DNA of 64,000 bases, from NCBI GenBank assembly GCA_019636625.1, contig JAHBXE010000002.1:1-64000 (forward strand), read 5' to 3'. Shown here one piece after another: positions 1 through 9,431 of this stretch (positions are counted from its first letter, which is position 1; every line of letters begins with the position of its first letter). Source of the DNA: Phycisphaeraceae bacterium (lineage in GTDB: Bacteria > Planctomycetota > Phycisphaerae > Phycisphaerales > UBA1924). The position numbers were made by a program, and so were the translations under genes. Under the pieces are notes generated by a model. It was not told where the DNA came from and ran no database searches. It saw nothing but the letters and a program-made list of their open reading frames with translations.

Positions 1-1
1 G

Positions 2-2065
2 GCGCTGTTAACGGGGTTGTTGTCGAACGTGGGGACGAGGGGGGAGACGTTCGAGTATTCGGGGGGACGGGGGAGCAAGTTCGGCATCTTTCCCGGGTCG
101 GGGCTGTTCAAGAAGGCGCCGAAGTGGGTGATGGCGGCGGAGATCGTGCAGACGACGAAGATGTACGCGCGGACGGCGGCGAAGATCGAGCCGGCGTGGA
201 TCGAGCAGGTGGCGGGGCATGTGCTCAAGCGGAGCTACTCGGATGGGCACTGGTCGCGGGATGCGGGGCACGCGGTGGCGTTCGAGCGGATGACGCTGTT
301 CGGCGTGGAGGTGGTGGCGCGGCGGCGGGTGAACTACTCGAATGTCGATCCGAAGGCGGCGCGGGAGCTGTTCATCCTGCACGCGCTGGTGTACGGGGAG
401 ACGCGGGCGGAGTGGGGATTCCTGAAGAAGAACCTGGCGCTGGTGGAGGAGGTCCGCGAACTGGAGGCGAAGTCGCGGCGGGCGGACATACTTGTGGATC
501 GCGAGGCGATGTACGGGTTCTACGACTCGCGGCTGCCGGAGTGGGTGTGCAGCGTGGCGACGATGGAGAAGTGGAGGAGGGAGGGCGGTGGGGAGCGGGC
601 GGCGGAGAAGAGTCTGGAGATGTCGCGCGGGGATGTGGTGAAGCGGGCGACGCCGGAGATCACGCCGGAGAAGTTTCCGAGGTACATGGGGGTGGCGGGG
701 ACGAAGCTGCGGATTGATTACACGCTGGATCCCGGTGGGGAGGACGACGGGTTGACGGTGAAGGTGCCGATCGAGGCGCTGATCGCGACGGAGGAGGCGC
801 GGGTGGAGTGGCTGGTGCCGGGGCTGCTGCAGGAGAAGATCCTGGCGCTGTTCCGGTGCTTGCCGAAGGCGTACCGGAAGGGGCTGGAGCCGGCGCCGGC
901 GCTGGCGGAGGAGTGCGCGCGGGAGCTGGCGTTCGGGGAGGGGTCGCTGCTGGCGGGGTTGTCGCGGAAGATCGAGGAGAAGCGCGGGTTCAAGGTGCCG
1001 GTGGAGGCGTGGCAGCCGAGGGCGATCCCGGAGCACCTGAAGATGCTGATCGTGGTGGTGGATGAGCGGGGGAAGGAGCTGGCGCGCGGGCGGGACCTGG
1101 GGGAGATCAAGTCGCGGCTGGCGCAGAAGGCGAAGGACAGCTTCGGGCGGCTGGCGAGGTCGAGCTTTGACCGGGATGGGATCAAGGCGTGGGACTTTGG
1201 GGACCTGGCGGAGTCGATGGAGATCCAGCGCGGGGGGTTGACGCTGGTGGCGTATCCGGCGCTGATCGATCAGGGGGCGACGGTGTCGCTGCGGCTGCTG
1301 GATTCGAGGGAGGAGGCGGCGGAGGCGACGCGGGCGGGGGTGCGGCGGCTGTTCATGCTGGAGGCGAAGGATGAGCTGTCGTACCACCTGCGGCTGATAC
1401 CGGATCAGACGGCGCTGGGTCTGCACTACGCGACGCTGGGGGGCAAGGCGGAGCTGGAGCGGGAGCTCGCTGAACTCATTTGTGAGCTTGCGTTCCTGGC
1501 GGGGCGGCCGGCGGTGGGGACGAGGGCGGAGTTTGAGCAGAGGCTGCGCGAGGGGTGGGAGAGGATCGGGCCGAGTGCGCGGGAGGTGGGGGCGCTGGTG
1601 CGGGAGATCCTCGCGCTCAAGCAGGCGATTGCGATGCGGATGCCGGAGAAGGTACCGCCGGCGTGGAAGCCGGCGGTGGAGGACATTGAGGACCAGCTGG
1701 TGCGGTTGATGCCGAAGGGGTTTTTGCGGACTACGCCCTTTGAGCAGTTGAGGCAGTTTCCGAGGTACTTGAACGCGGTGCTGGTGCGGCTGCAGAAGCT
1801 GGAGAACGCGGGGCTGGCGAAGGACCAGCGGTGGCGGGACGAACTGGCGGTGCACTGGCGGAGGTACACGGATGTCGCCAATCAGCTCGCGGCGACGGTG
1901 AAGGCGGGCGGGCCGCGGCCGGAGGCGAGGCGGATTCCGGAGATCGCGGCGTACCGGTGGATGCTGGAGGAGTTTCGGGTGTCGCTGTTTGCGCAGGAGC
2001 TGGGGACGGCGGTGCCGGTGTCGGGGAAGCGTTTGGAGGAGATGTGGGGTCGGGTGGGGGTGTAG
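2..2065 (+). CDS. hrpA: ATP-dependent RNA helicase HrpA, C-terminal part (5' end cut by window)
   Basis: DEAH-box RNA helicase of the HrpA family, lacking its N-terminal motor domains because the gene begins before the window; the frame is open from base 2. What is visible is the end of the helicase core region (ALLTGLLSNVG, then FPGSGLFKKAPKWVMAAE) followed by the large C-terminal DUF3418 region typical of bacterial HrpA (KRSYSDGHWSRDAGHAVAFE; RELFILHALVYGE; RRADILVDREAMYGFYD). About 688 codons are present, against roughly 1300 residues for full HrpA. HrpA acts on RNA in the cytoplasm and has been linked to ribosome rescue. The family call is by motif recognition and is firm. Confidence 0.93.
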   Translation, partial: ALLTGLLSNVGTRGETFEYSGGRGSKFGIFPGSGLFKKAPKWVMAAEIVQTTKMYARTAAKIEPAWIEQVAGHVLKRSYSDGHWSRDAGHAVAFERMTLFGVEVVARRRVNYSNVDPKAARELFILHALVYGETRAEWGFLKKNLALVEEVRELEAKSRRADILVDREAMYGFYDSRLPEWVCSVATMEKWRREGGGERAAEKSLEMSRGDVVKRATPEITPEKFPRYMGVAGTKLRIDYTLDPGGEDDGLTVKVPIEALIATEEARVEWLVPGLLQEKILALFRCLPKAYRKGLEPAPALAEECARELAFGEGSLLAGLSRKIEEKRGFKVPVEAWQPRAIPEHLKMLIVVVDERGKELARGRDLGEIKSRLAQKAKDSFGRLARSSFDRDGIKAWDFGDLAESMEIQRGGLTLVAYPALIDQGATVSLRLLDSREEAAEATRAGVRRLFMLEAKDELSYHLRLIPDQTALGLHYATLGGKAELERELAELICELAFLAGRPAVGTRAEFEQRLREGWERIGPSAREVGALVREILALKQAIAMRMPEKVPPAWKPAVEDIEDQLVRLMPKGFLRTTPFEQLRQFPRYLNAVLVRLQKLENAGLAKDQRWRDELAVHWRRYTDVANQLAATVKAGGPRPEARRIPEIAAYRWMLEEFRVSLFAQELGTAVPVSGKRLEEMWGRVGV

Positions 2066-2146
2066 GGGTTGGGTTCTGGGGGGCGGGGGTTTTCGGGGGG
2101 CGGGGAGGGTTCGCGTGACGAGGCAGTATCCGGTGTCGCCCGGGTT

Positions 2147-2170
2147 CCCCCTTCAGGGTGGGGGGTTTTT
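2147..2170 (+). terminator. Candidate Rho-independent terminator after hrpA
   Basis: Five C residues (2147-2151), a short loop, five G residues (2161-2165) and then five T residues (2166-2170). The stem is short but all G-C. It lies about 80 bases after the hrpA stop and before the next gene. Confidence 0.45.
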
Positions 2171-2246
2171 GGGTCGATGCTGCAATAGGGGTGTGGTGGA
2201 GCGTTATGCTCGGGTGACCGGGTGTCGGTCTCTTTGGAGAATTCCC

Positions 2247-3677
2247 ATGCGCAAGCTTCGAGTTCTGGCTGTGGCGGCGGTTGTGGCTGTGGTTGGCACG
2301 GTGGCTTCGGCCCAGGACTTTGGCGGGCGGGGCGGCTTTGGCGGTGGGGGCTTCGGCGGGGGCGGGATGGGGATGGCGGCGATCAACAGCCGCGATCTCG
2401 ATCGGTACCAGAACATGCTGAGCCTGACGCGTGACCAGCGGGACACGGTGAAGGCGTTGTTCGAGGGGTACCAGGAGCAGTCGCGGACGATCGGCCAGGA
2501 GATGCGGGACAAGATGGCCGACATGCGGGACCAGATGCGGGATGGGGACGCGTCGGCGCGGCGCGGGTTCGCGGAGGTGATGAACTCGTTCCGGACGCAG
2601 AGGCAGAAGCTGGACCAGGACTTCTTCTCGGATGTCCAGGCGATCCTGACGCCGGAGCAGGCGGGGCTGTGGCCGAAGGTGGAACGGCTTCGCCGGCGGG
2701 AGCAGAACATCAACCGGGGCCTGATGAGCGGGGAGCGGGCGGATGTGATCGCGATCGTGGAAGAGCTCAACCTGTCCGGGGAGGACAAGGCGAAGGTCGC
2801 GCCGGTGCTGGATCAGTACGAGGTGGATCTTGACCGTGAGTTGACGGCGAGGACGAAGCTGTTCGACGAGAACATGAGCCGCGCCATGGAGTTGATGGCG
2901 TCGGGGAATGATCCGACGCAGATGGCGGAGAAGCTTCAGGGGATGCTGGCGCAGACGCGGGATGCGAGCGTTCGTGTGCGGGATCTGAACCGGCGCGCGG
3001 CGCGGCAGGTGGAGGAGTTGCTGCCGGAAGCGAAGAAGGAGGCGTTCCAGCAGGCGTTCAAGCAGGCGAGTTTCCCGAATGTGTACCGTCCTTCGCAGGC
3101 GAGCCGGCAGATTTCGGTGGCCTTGGGGCTGGCGGACCTGACGCCGGAGCAGAAGGAATCGATCGAGGCGCTGCGTGAATCGCACGCGCGGGAAATGACG
3201 TCGCTGGAGGAGCAGCTTGCCCGGGCCGTGGAAGAGACGGAGATGAACATCACGGCGGATCAGCTCATGCGGCGCTTCGGCGGCGGCATGATGATGGGTG
3301 GCGGGCGTGGGCAAGGGGGTGGGATGGGCGGCGGCGCCGGCGGTGGGGGTGGCGGGCGCGGCAACAACGATCAGGGTCGTGGGGGCGGGCGGGGCCAAGG
3401 TGGCGGGCAGGGTGGGGGGCAGGGAGGAGCCCAGGGCGGTGGCCAGGGTGGCGGGCCGGGCGGGAACGCGCGTGGTCCGGGAGGGCCCATGGAAGAAGGC
3501 CCGGCGGGCGAGTTGCGTCAGAAGATCCGCGAAGCGGATCGCGGGGCGCAGGACCGGTTGAAGCAGATTCTCCGTCCGGAGCAGGCGGACCGTCTGCCGG
3601 CGCCGGACCGGGGCGGCCGCGATGGTGGCAACGTTGACCCGCGGCAGCGTCGGCGGGATCAGTTGAACCGGACGTGA
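2247..3677 (+). CDS. Secreted LTxxQ/Spy-like helical protein, paralogue 1 (Gly-rich)
   Basis: A 476-residue exported protein of unknown function. The ATG at 2247 is chosen because GGAGA lies six bases upstream and it opens a clear signal peptide (MRKLRVLAVAAVVAVVGTVASAQ). The mature protein has a Gly-rich start (about 26-45), then long charged helices with repeated LTPEQ/LTRDQ-like segments (residues about 60, 130 and 295), the hallmark of Spy/CpxP-like periplasmic proteins. Residues about 350-415 are a Gly/Gln/Arg low-complexity tract. It is the first of three tandem paralogues that share the segment order YQ..L.L..DQ, PKVER.RRR, YELDVDRE and FPNVYRxSxASR. Role unknown; a periplasmic chaperone-like or metal-sensing role is only inference from the fold. 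Confidence 0.85.
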   Translation: MRKLRVLAVAAVVAVVGTVASAQDFGGRGGFGGGGFGGGGMGMAAINSRDLDRYQNMLSLTRDQRDTVKALFEGYQEQSRTIGQEMRDKMADMRDQMRDGDASARRGFAEVMNSFRTQRQKLDQDFFSDVQAILTPEQAGLWPKVERLRRREQNINRGLMSGERADVIAIVEELNLSGEDKAKVAPVLDQYEVDLDRELTARTKLFDENMSRAMELMASGNDPTQMAEKLQGMLAQTRDASVRVRDLNRRAARQVEELLPEAKKEAFQQAFKQASFPNVYRPSQASRQISVALGLADLTPEQKESIEALRESHAREMTSLEEQLARAVEETEMNITADQLMRRFGGGMMMGGGRGQGGGMGGGAGGGGGGRGNNDQGRGGGRGQGGGQGGGQGGAQGGGQGGGPGGNARGPGGPMEEGPAGELRQKIREADRGAQDRLKQILRPEQADRLPAPDRGGRDGGNVDPRQRRRDQLNRT

Positions 3678-3701
3678 ATCGAGCATAATGAAGCGGAGGA
3701 T

Positions 3702-3740
3702 GGGCCGCGGGCCGGGAGGCAACGCGGCCCGTTTTCATTT
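3702..3740 (+). terminator. Rho-independent terminator between paralogues 1 and 2
   Basis: Perfect 8-bp stem GGGCCGCG (3702-3709) / CGCGGCCC (3723-3730) followed by the T-rich run GTTTTCATTT. It separates the first paralogue from the second, so each probably has its own transcript. Confidence 0.8.
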
Positions 3741-3835
3741 CGGGCGGCCTGGTCTGACGGAATGATGGGATCCGGGCGTCCTTGGGGAGATCGGGCGGCG
3801 GTCTTGTCGCCCCGGAGTTTGTCAGGAGACCGAAC

Positions 3836-5068
3836 ATGAAGCGTACTGCCGTGGTTTTGGGTGTGGTTGCCGGTCTGGCGATGGGGCTGGGTGCGAATGT
3901 GGCGCTGGGGCAACAGCGGGTGATGGTGGCGGCGTCGGTGGGCATGGACACGGAGGGCGGGGCGAGCGGGAAGATCGCGAAGTCGGCGGTGGAGAAGTAC
4001 GCGAAGCTGCTGGAGTTTTCGGAGGATCAGAAGAGCACGGCGATGGCGCTGCACGACGGGTATGACGCGGCGTACATGCAGGCGATGCGGGACTTTTCGG
4101 AGGCGATGCAGGAGATGCGTCGCGCGGCGGCGGAGTCGGACGACCGGGCGGTGTTCATGGAGCGGATGCCCAAGGCGAGGAAGGAACTGGCGAAGAAGAC
4201 GAAGGACCTGGAGAAGGGGTTCTTTGACGACCTGAAGTCGCTGGCGACGCAGGAACAGGCGGCCAAGTGGGGGAAGGTGGAGCGGCAGCGGCGGCGGGAG
4301 GTGCTCCTGCGTCCGGGTGGGGTGAGCGGGGAGGGGGTCAACCTGCTGGAGACCGTGGAGGGAATGAAACTCCCGGCGGAGTTTCGGTCGGGCCTGACGG
4401 AGGCGCTGGAGTCGTACGAGTTGGATGTGGATCGGGCGCTGCTCGCGAAGCAGCGGGTGCTGGAGGACCAGCCGGAGATAGAGTCGGGGCATGGGATTGA
4501 CTTCGAGGCGTTTCAGAAGCATGCCGCGGCGGTGCGTGAGGCGGGGGTGCAGGTTCGCGAGGTGAACTCGCAGCACCAGAGGCGGATCGAGGTGCTGCTG
4601 CCGGAGGATCGGCGAGCGGCGTTCAATGACGCGGTGAAGCGGGCGATGTACCCCACGGTGTACCGGGCGAGCCGGGTGTCGCGGCACCTGGATGCGGCGA
4701 TGAAGCTTGAGGATCTGACGGCGGAGCAGCGGGAACTGCTGGCGCAGTTCCGGGAGTCGTACGAGCGGGATCTTGGCGGGGTCAACGACAAGCTGGCGAG
4801 CGAGATTGATGCGGCGGAGAAGAAGGGGGAGACGGGCGGGAACGTGCCCATCGTGGGCGGGGGTCAGATGAGCATCCGGATCGGCGACGAGGACCCCAAC
4901 TCGCCGCTGGCGCAGGCGAGGACGGCGAAGCGGGAGCTCGAGGAGAAGGCCCGCAAGCGGCTGGAGGGGATCCTGACCAAGGAGCAGCGGGACCGGCTTC
5001 CGAAGGAGCCGGCGGGCGGGGGCGAGGACCAGTTCATCATGGGGAATACGGTGCGGATCGAGCGGTAG
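3836..5068 (+). CDS. Secreted LTxxQ/Spy-like helical protein, paralogue 2
   Basis: A 410-residue exported protein, paralogous to its two neighbours. The ATG at 3836 follows AGGAG and opens a signal peptide (MKRTAVVLGVVAGLAMGLGANVALGQ). The rest is predicted almost all-helical and highly charged, with LEFSEDQKST, LATQEQAAKWGKVERQRRR, YELDVDRALL, YPTVYRASRVSR and LTAEQRELL matching the corresponding blocks of the flanking copies. It lacks the Gly/Gln tract of paralogue 1. No catalytic motif seen. Function not known. Confidence 0.84.
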   Translation: MKRTAVVLGVVAGLAMGLGANVALGQQRVMVAASVGMDTEGGASGKIAKSAVEKYAKLLEFSEDQKSTAMALHDGYDAAYMQAMRDFSEAMQEMRRAAAESDDRAVFMERMPKARKELAKKTKDLEKGFFDDLKSLATQEQAAKWGKVERQRRREVLLRPGGVSGEGVNLLETVEGMKLPAEFRSGLTEALESYELDVDRALLAKQRVLEDQPEIESGHGIDFEAFQKHAAAVREAGVQVREVNSQHQRRIEVLLPEDRRAAFNDAVKRAMYPTVYRASRVSRHLDAAMKLEDLTAEQRELLAQFRESYERDLGGVNDKLASEIDAAEKKGETGGNVPIVGGGQMSIRIGDEDPNSPLAQARTAKRELEEKARKRLEGILTKEQRDRLPKEPAGGGEDQFIMGNTVRIER

Positions 5069-5225
5069 GGGGGGGAGCGTTTGGTTGCAATGAAGGACTT
5101 TGTGCGGCGTTTGGCACCCGAGCGGTTTGGATTGTGTGTGTAACGGATGTGGTCCGTATCTGTATGAATGGTTCGGTGGCGTGAAAGTGAATCTGGACGC
5201 CGTCGAAGAAGCGGGTGGCCGCGAT

Positions 5226-5231
5226 TATACT
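5226..5231 (+). promoter_or_regulatory. Candidate -10 element (TATACT) before paralogue 3
   Basis: TATACT closely matches the sigma-70 -10 consensus and lies about 60 bases before the start at 5294. No good -35 box is visible at the usual spacing, so this is tentative. Confidence 0.35.
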
Positions 5232-5293
5232 GTTCGGGAGCGGTTTGTAGCCGCCGAAGGAGTCGCGGGCGCTATCTCAGCAGGAGCCGAGCC

Positions 5294-6526
5294 ATGAAGC
5301 AGAGGACACGGTCGATGTGGGCGGGGTTGACGGCGATGGTGGTCGCCGTGGCGGTGCTGTGTTCTCCTGTCCGGGCCCAGATGGGCGGGATGGGGGGCAT
5401 GGGGGATATGACGCAGTTCATGTCGCCTGTCACGAAGAAGGCGGTGACGACGTGGGCGCAGATGCTGAAGATGGATGCGGACCAGAAGGAAGCGGCGTTG
5501 GCGCTGCAGGAGGGGTACCGCAGCTCGTTCAAGGCGATGACGGAGGAGACGCAGAAGACCTTCCGGGAGATGATGGAGCGGGCGCGGGAATCGATGGACT
5601 GGCAGGCCTTCCAGAAGGAGGCCGCGACGGTGGGGAAGGAAATGACGGAGAAGATGGAGCGCCTGGAGAAGGGCTTCATGAACGATGTGAAGTCGCTGCT
5701 GAACGAGAAGCAGCTTGAGCAGTGGCCGCGGGTTGAGCGGGCGCGGAAGCGGGACAACGGGTTGCGGTTCGGGTTCATGGCGGGCCAGAACATGGACCTG
5801 GTGAAGATGCTGGAGGCGGCGAAGGTGGACGTGGAGGCGTCACCGGAGCTGAAGGAGCAGGTGCTGCGGTACGAGCTGGACATGGACCGTGAGATCGCGG
5901 CGTTTGAGAAGTGGGGGAAGGAGCAGCAGGCGAAGCAGGCGGAGGCGGCGGACATGTTCGACATGAACCGCATCCAGGACATGCTCAAGGAAATGACGGA
6001 CGTATCGAAGCGGATGCGGGATGTGAACCGCCAGCACGCGAAGTCGATCGCGGCGCTGCTGCCGGCGGAGAAGCAGGGGGCGTTTGACCTTGAGGTGAAG
6101 CGGAAGAGCTACCCGCGGGTGTACCGGGAGGTGTACGTGCAGCGGGCGATGTCGCAGGCGCTGGGCTTTGCCGATCTGACGCCGGACCAGAAGGAAGCGA
6201 TCACGTCGCTGCGTGACGGGTATGCGCGTGAGGCGGAGGGCCTGAACCGGACCTGGGCGTCGGCGATCGATGAGAAGGAAGAGAAGGAAGGCGGGGCGAT
6301 CGGGTCGATGATGTCGGGGTTCATGGGTGGTGGGAACGAGAAGGACCCGGTGGCGGATGCGCGCAAGGCGCGTCGGGAACTGGACACCCGGACGAAGGAC
6401 AAGCTGTTGGCCCTGCTGAAGGAAGATCAGAAGACGCGGTTGCCGGAGGACAAGCCGGATCCACGTGAGAACCGGATGATGGACTTCGGTTTCGACCTTG
6501 ATCCTCCGGACAAGGATGAGGACTGA
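5294..6526 (+). CDS. Secreted LTxxQ/Spy-like helical protein, paralogue 3 (Met-rich)
   Basis: A 410-residue exported protein, exactly the same length as paralogue 2. The ATG at 5294 follows AGGAG and gives a signal peptide ending ...CSPVRAQ. The mature N-terminus is Met/Gly-rich (MGGMGGMGDMTQFM), and the charged helices that follow contain many Met-Glu pairs (EMMERARESMDW, EMTEKMERLEKGFM). Shared blocks: LNEKQLEQWPRVERARKR, YELDMDREIA, YPRVYREVYVQR and LTPDQKEAI. It ends only 41 bases before gspE, so it may be co-transcribed with the secretion operon. Function unknown; Met-rich starts can bind copper, but that is inference. Confidence 0.84.
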   Translation: MKQRTRSMWAGLTAMVVAVAVLCSPVRAQMGGMGGMGDMTQFMSPVTKKAVTTWAQMLKMDADQKEAALALQEGYRSSFKAMTEETQKTFREMMERARESMDWQAFQKEAATVGKEMTEKMERLEKGFMNDVKSLLNEKQLEQWPRVERARKRDNGLRFGFMAGQNMDLVKMLEAAKVDVEASPELKEQVLRYELDMDREIAAFEKWGKEQQAKQAEAADMFDMNRIQDMLKEMTDVSKRMRDVNRQHAKSIAALLPAEKQGAFDLEVKRKSYPRVYREVYVQRAMSQALGFADLTPDQKEAITSLRDGYAREAEGLNRTWASAIDEKEEKEGGAIGSMMSGFMGGGNEKDPVADARKARRELDTRTKDKLLALLKEDQKTRLPEDKPDPRENRMMDFGFDLDPPDKDED

Positions 6527-6567
6527 ATCGTCTGGGGTCTGGACAAGCCCTGGGGGGTGTGGACAGG

Positions 6568-8181
6568 ATGAGCACCATCGAATCCAAGCCGATCATCGAT
6601 CAACACGCTCGGCCGGCTGATGCCGCCGCCCCGCCTTCGGCCCCCATCCAGGTTCTGGAGGAGAGGCCGGATGTGGATGCGGCGGCATCGGCGCTGGCGA
6701 CGTCGGAGCAGGCGGTCCGGCTGCGGGCGGTGCCGTACGCGTTCCGCGAGGGGCGGCTGCTGGTCGCGATGCTCGATCCGACGGACCTTGAGGCGGCGGA
6801 CGAGTTGTCGGTGTCGGCGGGTCGGCCGGTGACGCGGGTGGGGATTGTTCAAGAGGCGTTCACGGAGCTGCTGCGCGGGACGTACGGGACGACGGCGGCG
6901 CAGATGGCGGCGCGGCTGGCGGGGGGCGGGGAAGACGCCGCGGACGATCTGACGACGAACCTGGAGGCGGTGGAGGCGGACGATCTGCACCGGATGGCGG
7001 AGCAGCCGTCGCTGATCAACCTGGTGAACCTGATCATCCTGGAGGCGATCCGGGCGCGTGCGTCGGACGTTCACATCGAGCCGTTCGAGAAGCAACTGGC
7101 GGTGAAGTACCGGGTGGACGGGGTGCTGATCGAGCAGGAGCCGCCGCCGAAGCACCTGCAGGCGGCGATCACGAGCCGCATCAAGATCATGGGCGGGATG
7201 AACATTGCGGAGCGGTACGCGCCGCAGGATGGGCACATCACGCTGCGGTTCGAGGGGCGGAAGATCGACATCCGCGTGAGCACGGTGCCGACGCTCTACG
7301 GCGAGAGCGTGGTGATGCGAATTCTCGACAAGGAGGCGATCAAGCTCGATCTGGAGGCGCTGGGGATGGGGGCGGCGGATCGGGAGAAGGTGCAGCACCT
7401 GATCGACCTGCCGCACGGGATGGCGCTGGTGACGGGTCCGACGGGGAGCGGCAAGACGACGACGCTGTACGCGGCGTTGACGAAGCTGTACGACCCGTCG
7501 CTGAAGATCATCACGATCGAGGACCCGGTGGAGTACGAGCTTTCGGGTGTGAACCAGATACCGGTGAACCCCAAGCGTGGGTTGACGTTTGCGCAGGGGC
7601 TGCGGCACATCCTGCGTCAGGACCCGGACGTGATCATGGTGGGCGAGATCCGCGACGCGGAGACGGCGGAGATCGCGGTGCGGGCGGCGCTCACGGGTCA
7701 CCTGCTGTTCTCGACGCTGCACACGAACAACGCGATCAGCGCCGTGGGGCGGTTGCTGGACATGGGGATCGAGCCGTTCCTGCTGGCGAGCGTGCTGGAG
7801 GGGATCCAGGCGCAGCGGCTGGGGCGGCGGATCTGCCAGGTGTGCAAGGTGCCGATGCCGCTGCCGGAAGAGGTGAAGCACCGCTTGGCGCCGGCGGAAC
7901 TGGCGATGTTCAAGAACGGGATGTGCTGGCGTGGGGCGGGGTGCGACAAGTGCGACAACTCGGGGTACCGCGGGCGGATCGGGTTCTTCGAGGTGATCAT
8001 CACGTCGGCGACGATGCGCCAGGCGATCAGCGAGCGGGTCTCGGCGTCGGAGCTCAACCGGATCACGGCGCCGCTGTACACGACGATGCGTCGTGACGGC
8101 GTGATGAAGGCGGCGACGGGATGGACGACGGTGGAGGAAGTTCTGCGGGCAACGCAGGATGCGGACGAGGCGGGCGGCTGA
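6568..8181 (+). CDS. gspE: Type II secretion ATPase GspE
   Basis: Cytoplasmic hexameric ATPase that drives the type II secretion pseudopilus. 537 residues: N-terminal GspE/MshE-like domain (about 40-130), then the secretion-ATPase core with Walker A GPTGSGKTTT, Asp box (IITIEDPVEY), Walker B MVGEIRDAETAE and His box (LLFSTLHTNNA). A zinc motif is formed by CQVC and CDKC, as in GspE but not PilT. ATG 6568 is taken as start; an in-frame GTG at 6559 is possible. First gene of the secretion operon; its stop overlaps the gspF start (TGATG). A type IV pilus PilB is the alternative, but the downstream pseudopilins and secretin fit T2SS better. Confidence 0.93.
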   Translation: MSTIESKPIIDQHARPADAAAPPSAPIQVLEERPDVDAAASALATSEQAVRLRAVPYAFREGRLLVAMLDPTDLEAADELSVSAGRPVTRVGIVQEAFTELLRGTYGTTAAQMAARLAGGGEDAADDLTTNLEAVEADDLHRMAEQPSLINLVNLIILEAIRARASDVHIEPFEKQLAVKYRVDGVLIEQEPPPKHLQAAITSRIKIMGGMNIAERYAPQDGHITLRFEGRKIDIRVSTVPTLYGESVVMRILDKEAIKLDLEALGMGAADREKVQHLIDLPHGMALVTGPTGSGKTTTLYAALTKLYDPSLKIITIEDPVEYELSGVNQIPVNPKRGLTFAQGLRHILRQDPDVIMVGEIRDAETAEIAVRAALTGHLLFSTLHTNNAISAVGRLLDMGIEPFLLASVLEGIQAQRLGRRICQVCKVPMPLPEEVKHRLAPAELAMFKNGMCWRGAGCDKCDNSGYRGRIGFFEVIITSATMRQAISERVSASELNRITAPLYTTMRRDGVMKAATGWTTVEEVLRATQDADEAGG

Positions 8182-9431
8182 TGGCGACGTTCGCGTACAG
8201 AACGGCATCGGACCGCGGCGCGGGGGGCCTTGGCGGGGCGACGATCGAGGCGCCGGACCGCGCGACGGCGGTGCGCGAGTTGATGCGGCGCGGGGTGACG
8301 CCGACGGCGGTGGAGCAGGTCGCGGAGTCGGGGGGCGCTGGGGGCGGCGCGGCGGTTGGCGGCGGCGGGGCGGCGGTGCGGGGCGGGGCGTGGGGCGCGG
8401 CGATGACGCGCGTGGAGATGGCGGCGTTCATCCGCGAACTGGCGACGGCGTTGCAGGCGGGGCTGCCGCTGGTGCAGGCGTTGAAGACGATCGCCAAGCA
8501 GGGGCGGAGCCAGCGGCAGAAGGCGATGCTCTCGCACGTGATCGAGCAGGTGGAGCACGGGCGGAGCCTGGCGGATGCGGCGTCGTCGTGGGGCAAGCCG
8601 TTCACCGATCTGACGGTGAACCTGATGCGGTCGGGGGAGGCGGCGGGGCGGCTGCCGGAGGTGCTGGCGCAGGCGGCGGACCTGCTGGACCGGGACGTGA
8701 AGTTGAGGCGGTCGCTGCTAGGGGCGACGCTGTACCCGATGATCCTGGCGGGGCTGGTGTGCATCGCGGTGGTGGTGATCGTGACGTTCATCGTGCCCAA
8801 TGTGCTCAAGAGTCTGCCGAAGGGGGCGGAGTTGCCGCTGCCGACGCGGATCGTGCAGGGGGCGGCGGGGTTTGTGGCGACGTACTGGTGGCTGGTGCTG
8901 CTGATGGCGGCGGGGGCGTTGTGGGGGTGGACGAAGCTGTACGCGATGCCGGAGTTCCGGATGTCGTTCGACCGGGGGCTGCTGAAGTCGCCGGTGCTTG
9001 GGCGTCTGCTGCGGGATGTGGCGGTGGCGCGGTTCACGCGGACGCTGGGGACGCTGACGGCGGCGGGGGTGCCGATTCTTCAGGCGCTGCGGATCACGAA
9101 GGGGACGTTGGGGAACCGGGCGATGGAGCGGGTGGTGGATGAGGTGTGCGAGCAGGTGGCGTCGGGGCGGACGATCGCGGACCCGATGGAGCGGAGCGGG
9201 TACTTCCCGCCGATGCTGGTGCAGATCGTGAACCTGGGGGAGCGTTCCGGTCGGCTGGACGAGATGCTGGCGCAGGCGGCGGGGGCGTTTGAGGAGAAGA
9301 CGGAGACGAGCGTGAAGCTGTTCACGACGGCGCTGCCGCCGATCCTGGTGGTGGGGCTGGCGGTGGTGGTGGGGTTTGTCGTGTTGTCGATTCTGTTGCC
9401 GTTGCTGCAAGCGCAGGAGGCCTTGAAATGA
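8181..9431 (+). CDS. gspF: Type II secretion inner-membrane platform protein GspF
   Basis: Polytopic inner-membrane protein that couples GspE to pseudopilus assembly. 416 residues with the duplicated T2SSF domain: first copy about residues 75-200 (FIRELATALQAGLPLVQAL, LMRSGEAAGRLPEVL), second about 280-405 (FTRTLGTLTAAGVPILQAL, LVNLGERSGRLDEMLAQAA), plus three membrane stretches. The N-terminal extension has a Gly/Ala-rich linker (about 50-72). Start overlaps the gspE stop by one base, implying translational coupling. Confidence 0.93.
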   Translation: MATFAYRTASDRGAGGLGGATIEAPDRATAVRELMRRGVTPTAVEQVAESGGAGGGAAVGGGGAAVRGGAWGAAMTRVEMAAFIRELATALQAGLPLVQALKTIAKQGRSQRQKAMLSHVIEQVEHGRSLADAASSWGKPFTDLTVNLMRSGEAAGRLPEVLAQAADLLDRDVKLRRSLLGATLYPMILAGLVCIAVVVIVTFIVPNVLKSLPKGAELPLPTRIVQGAAGFVATYWWLVLLMAAGALWGWTKLYAMPEFRMSFDRGLLKSPVLGRLLRDVAVARFTRTLGTLTAAGVPILQALRITKGTLGNRAMERVVDEVCEQVASGRTIADPMERSGYFPPMLVQIVNLGERSGRLDEMLAQAAGAFEEKTETSVKLFTTALPPILVVGLAVVVGFVVLSILLPLLQAQEALK

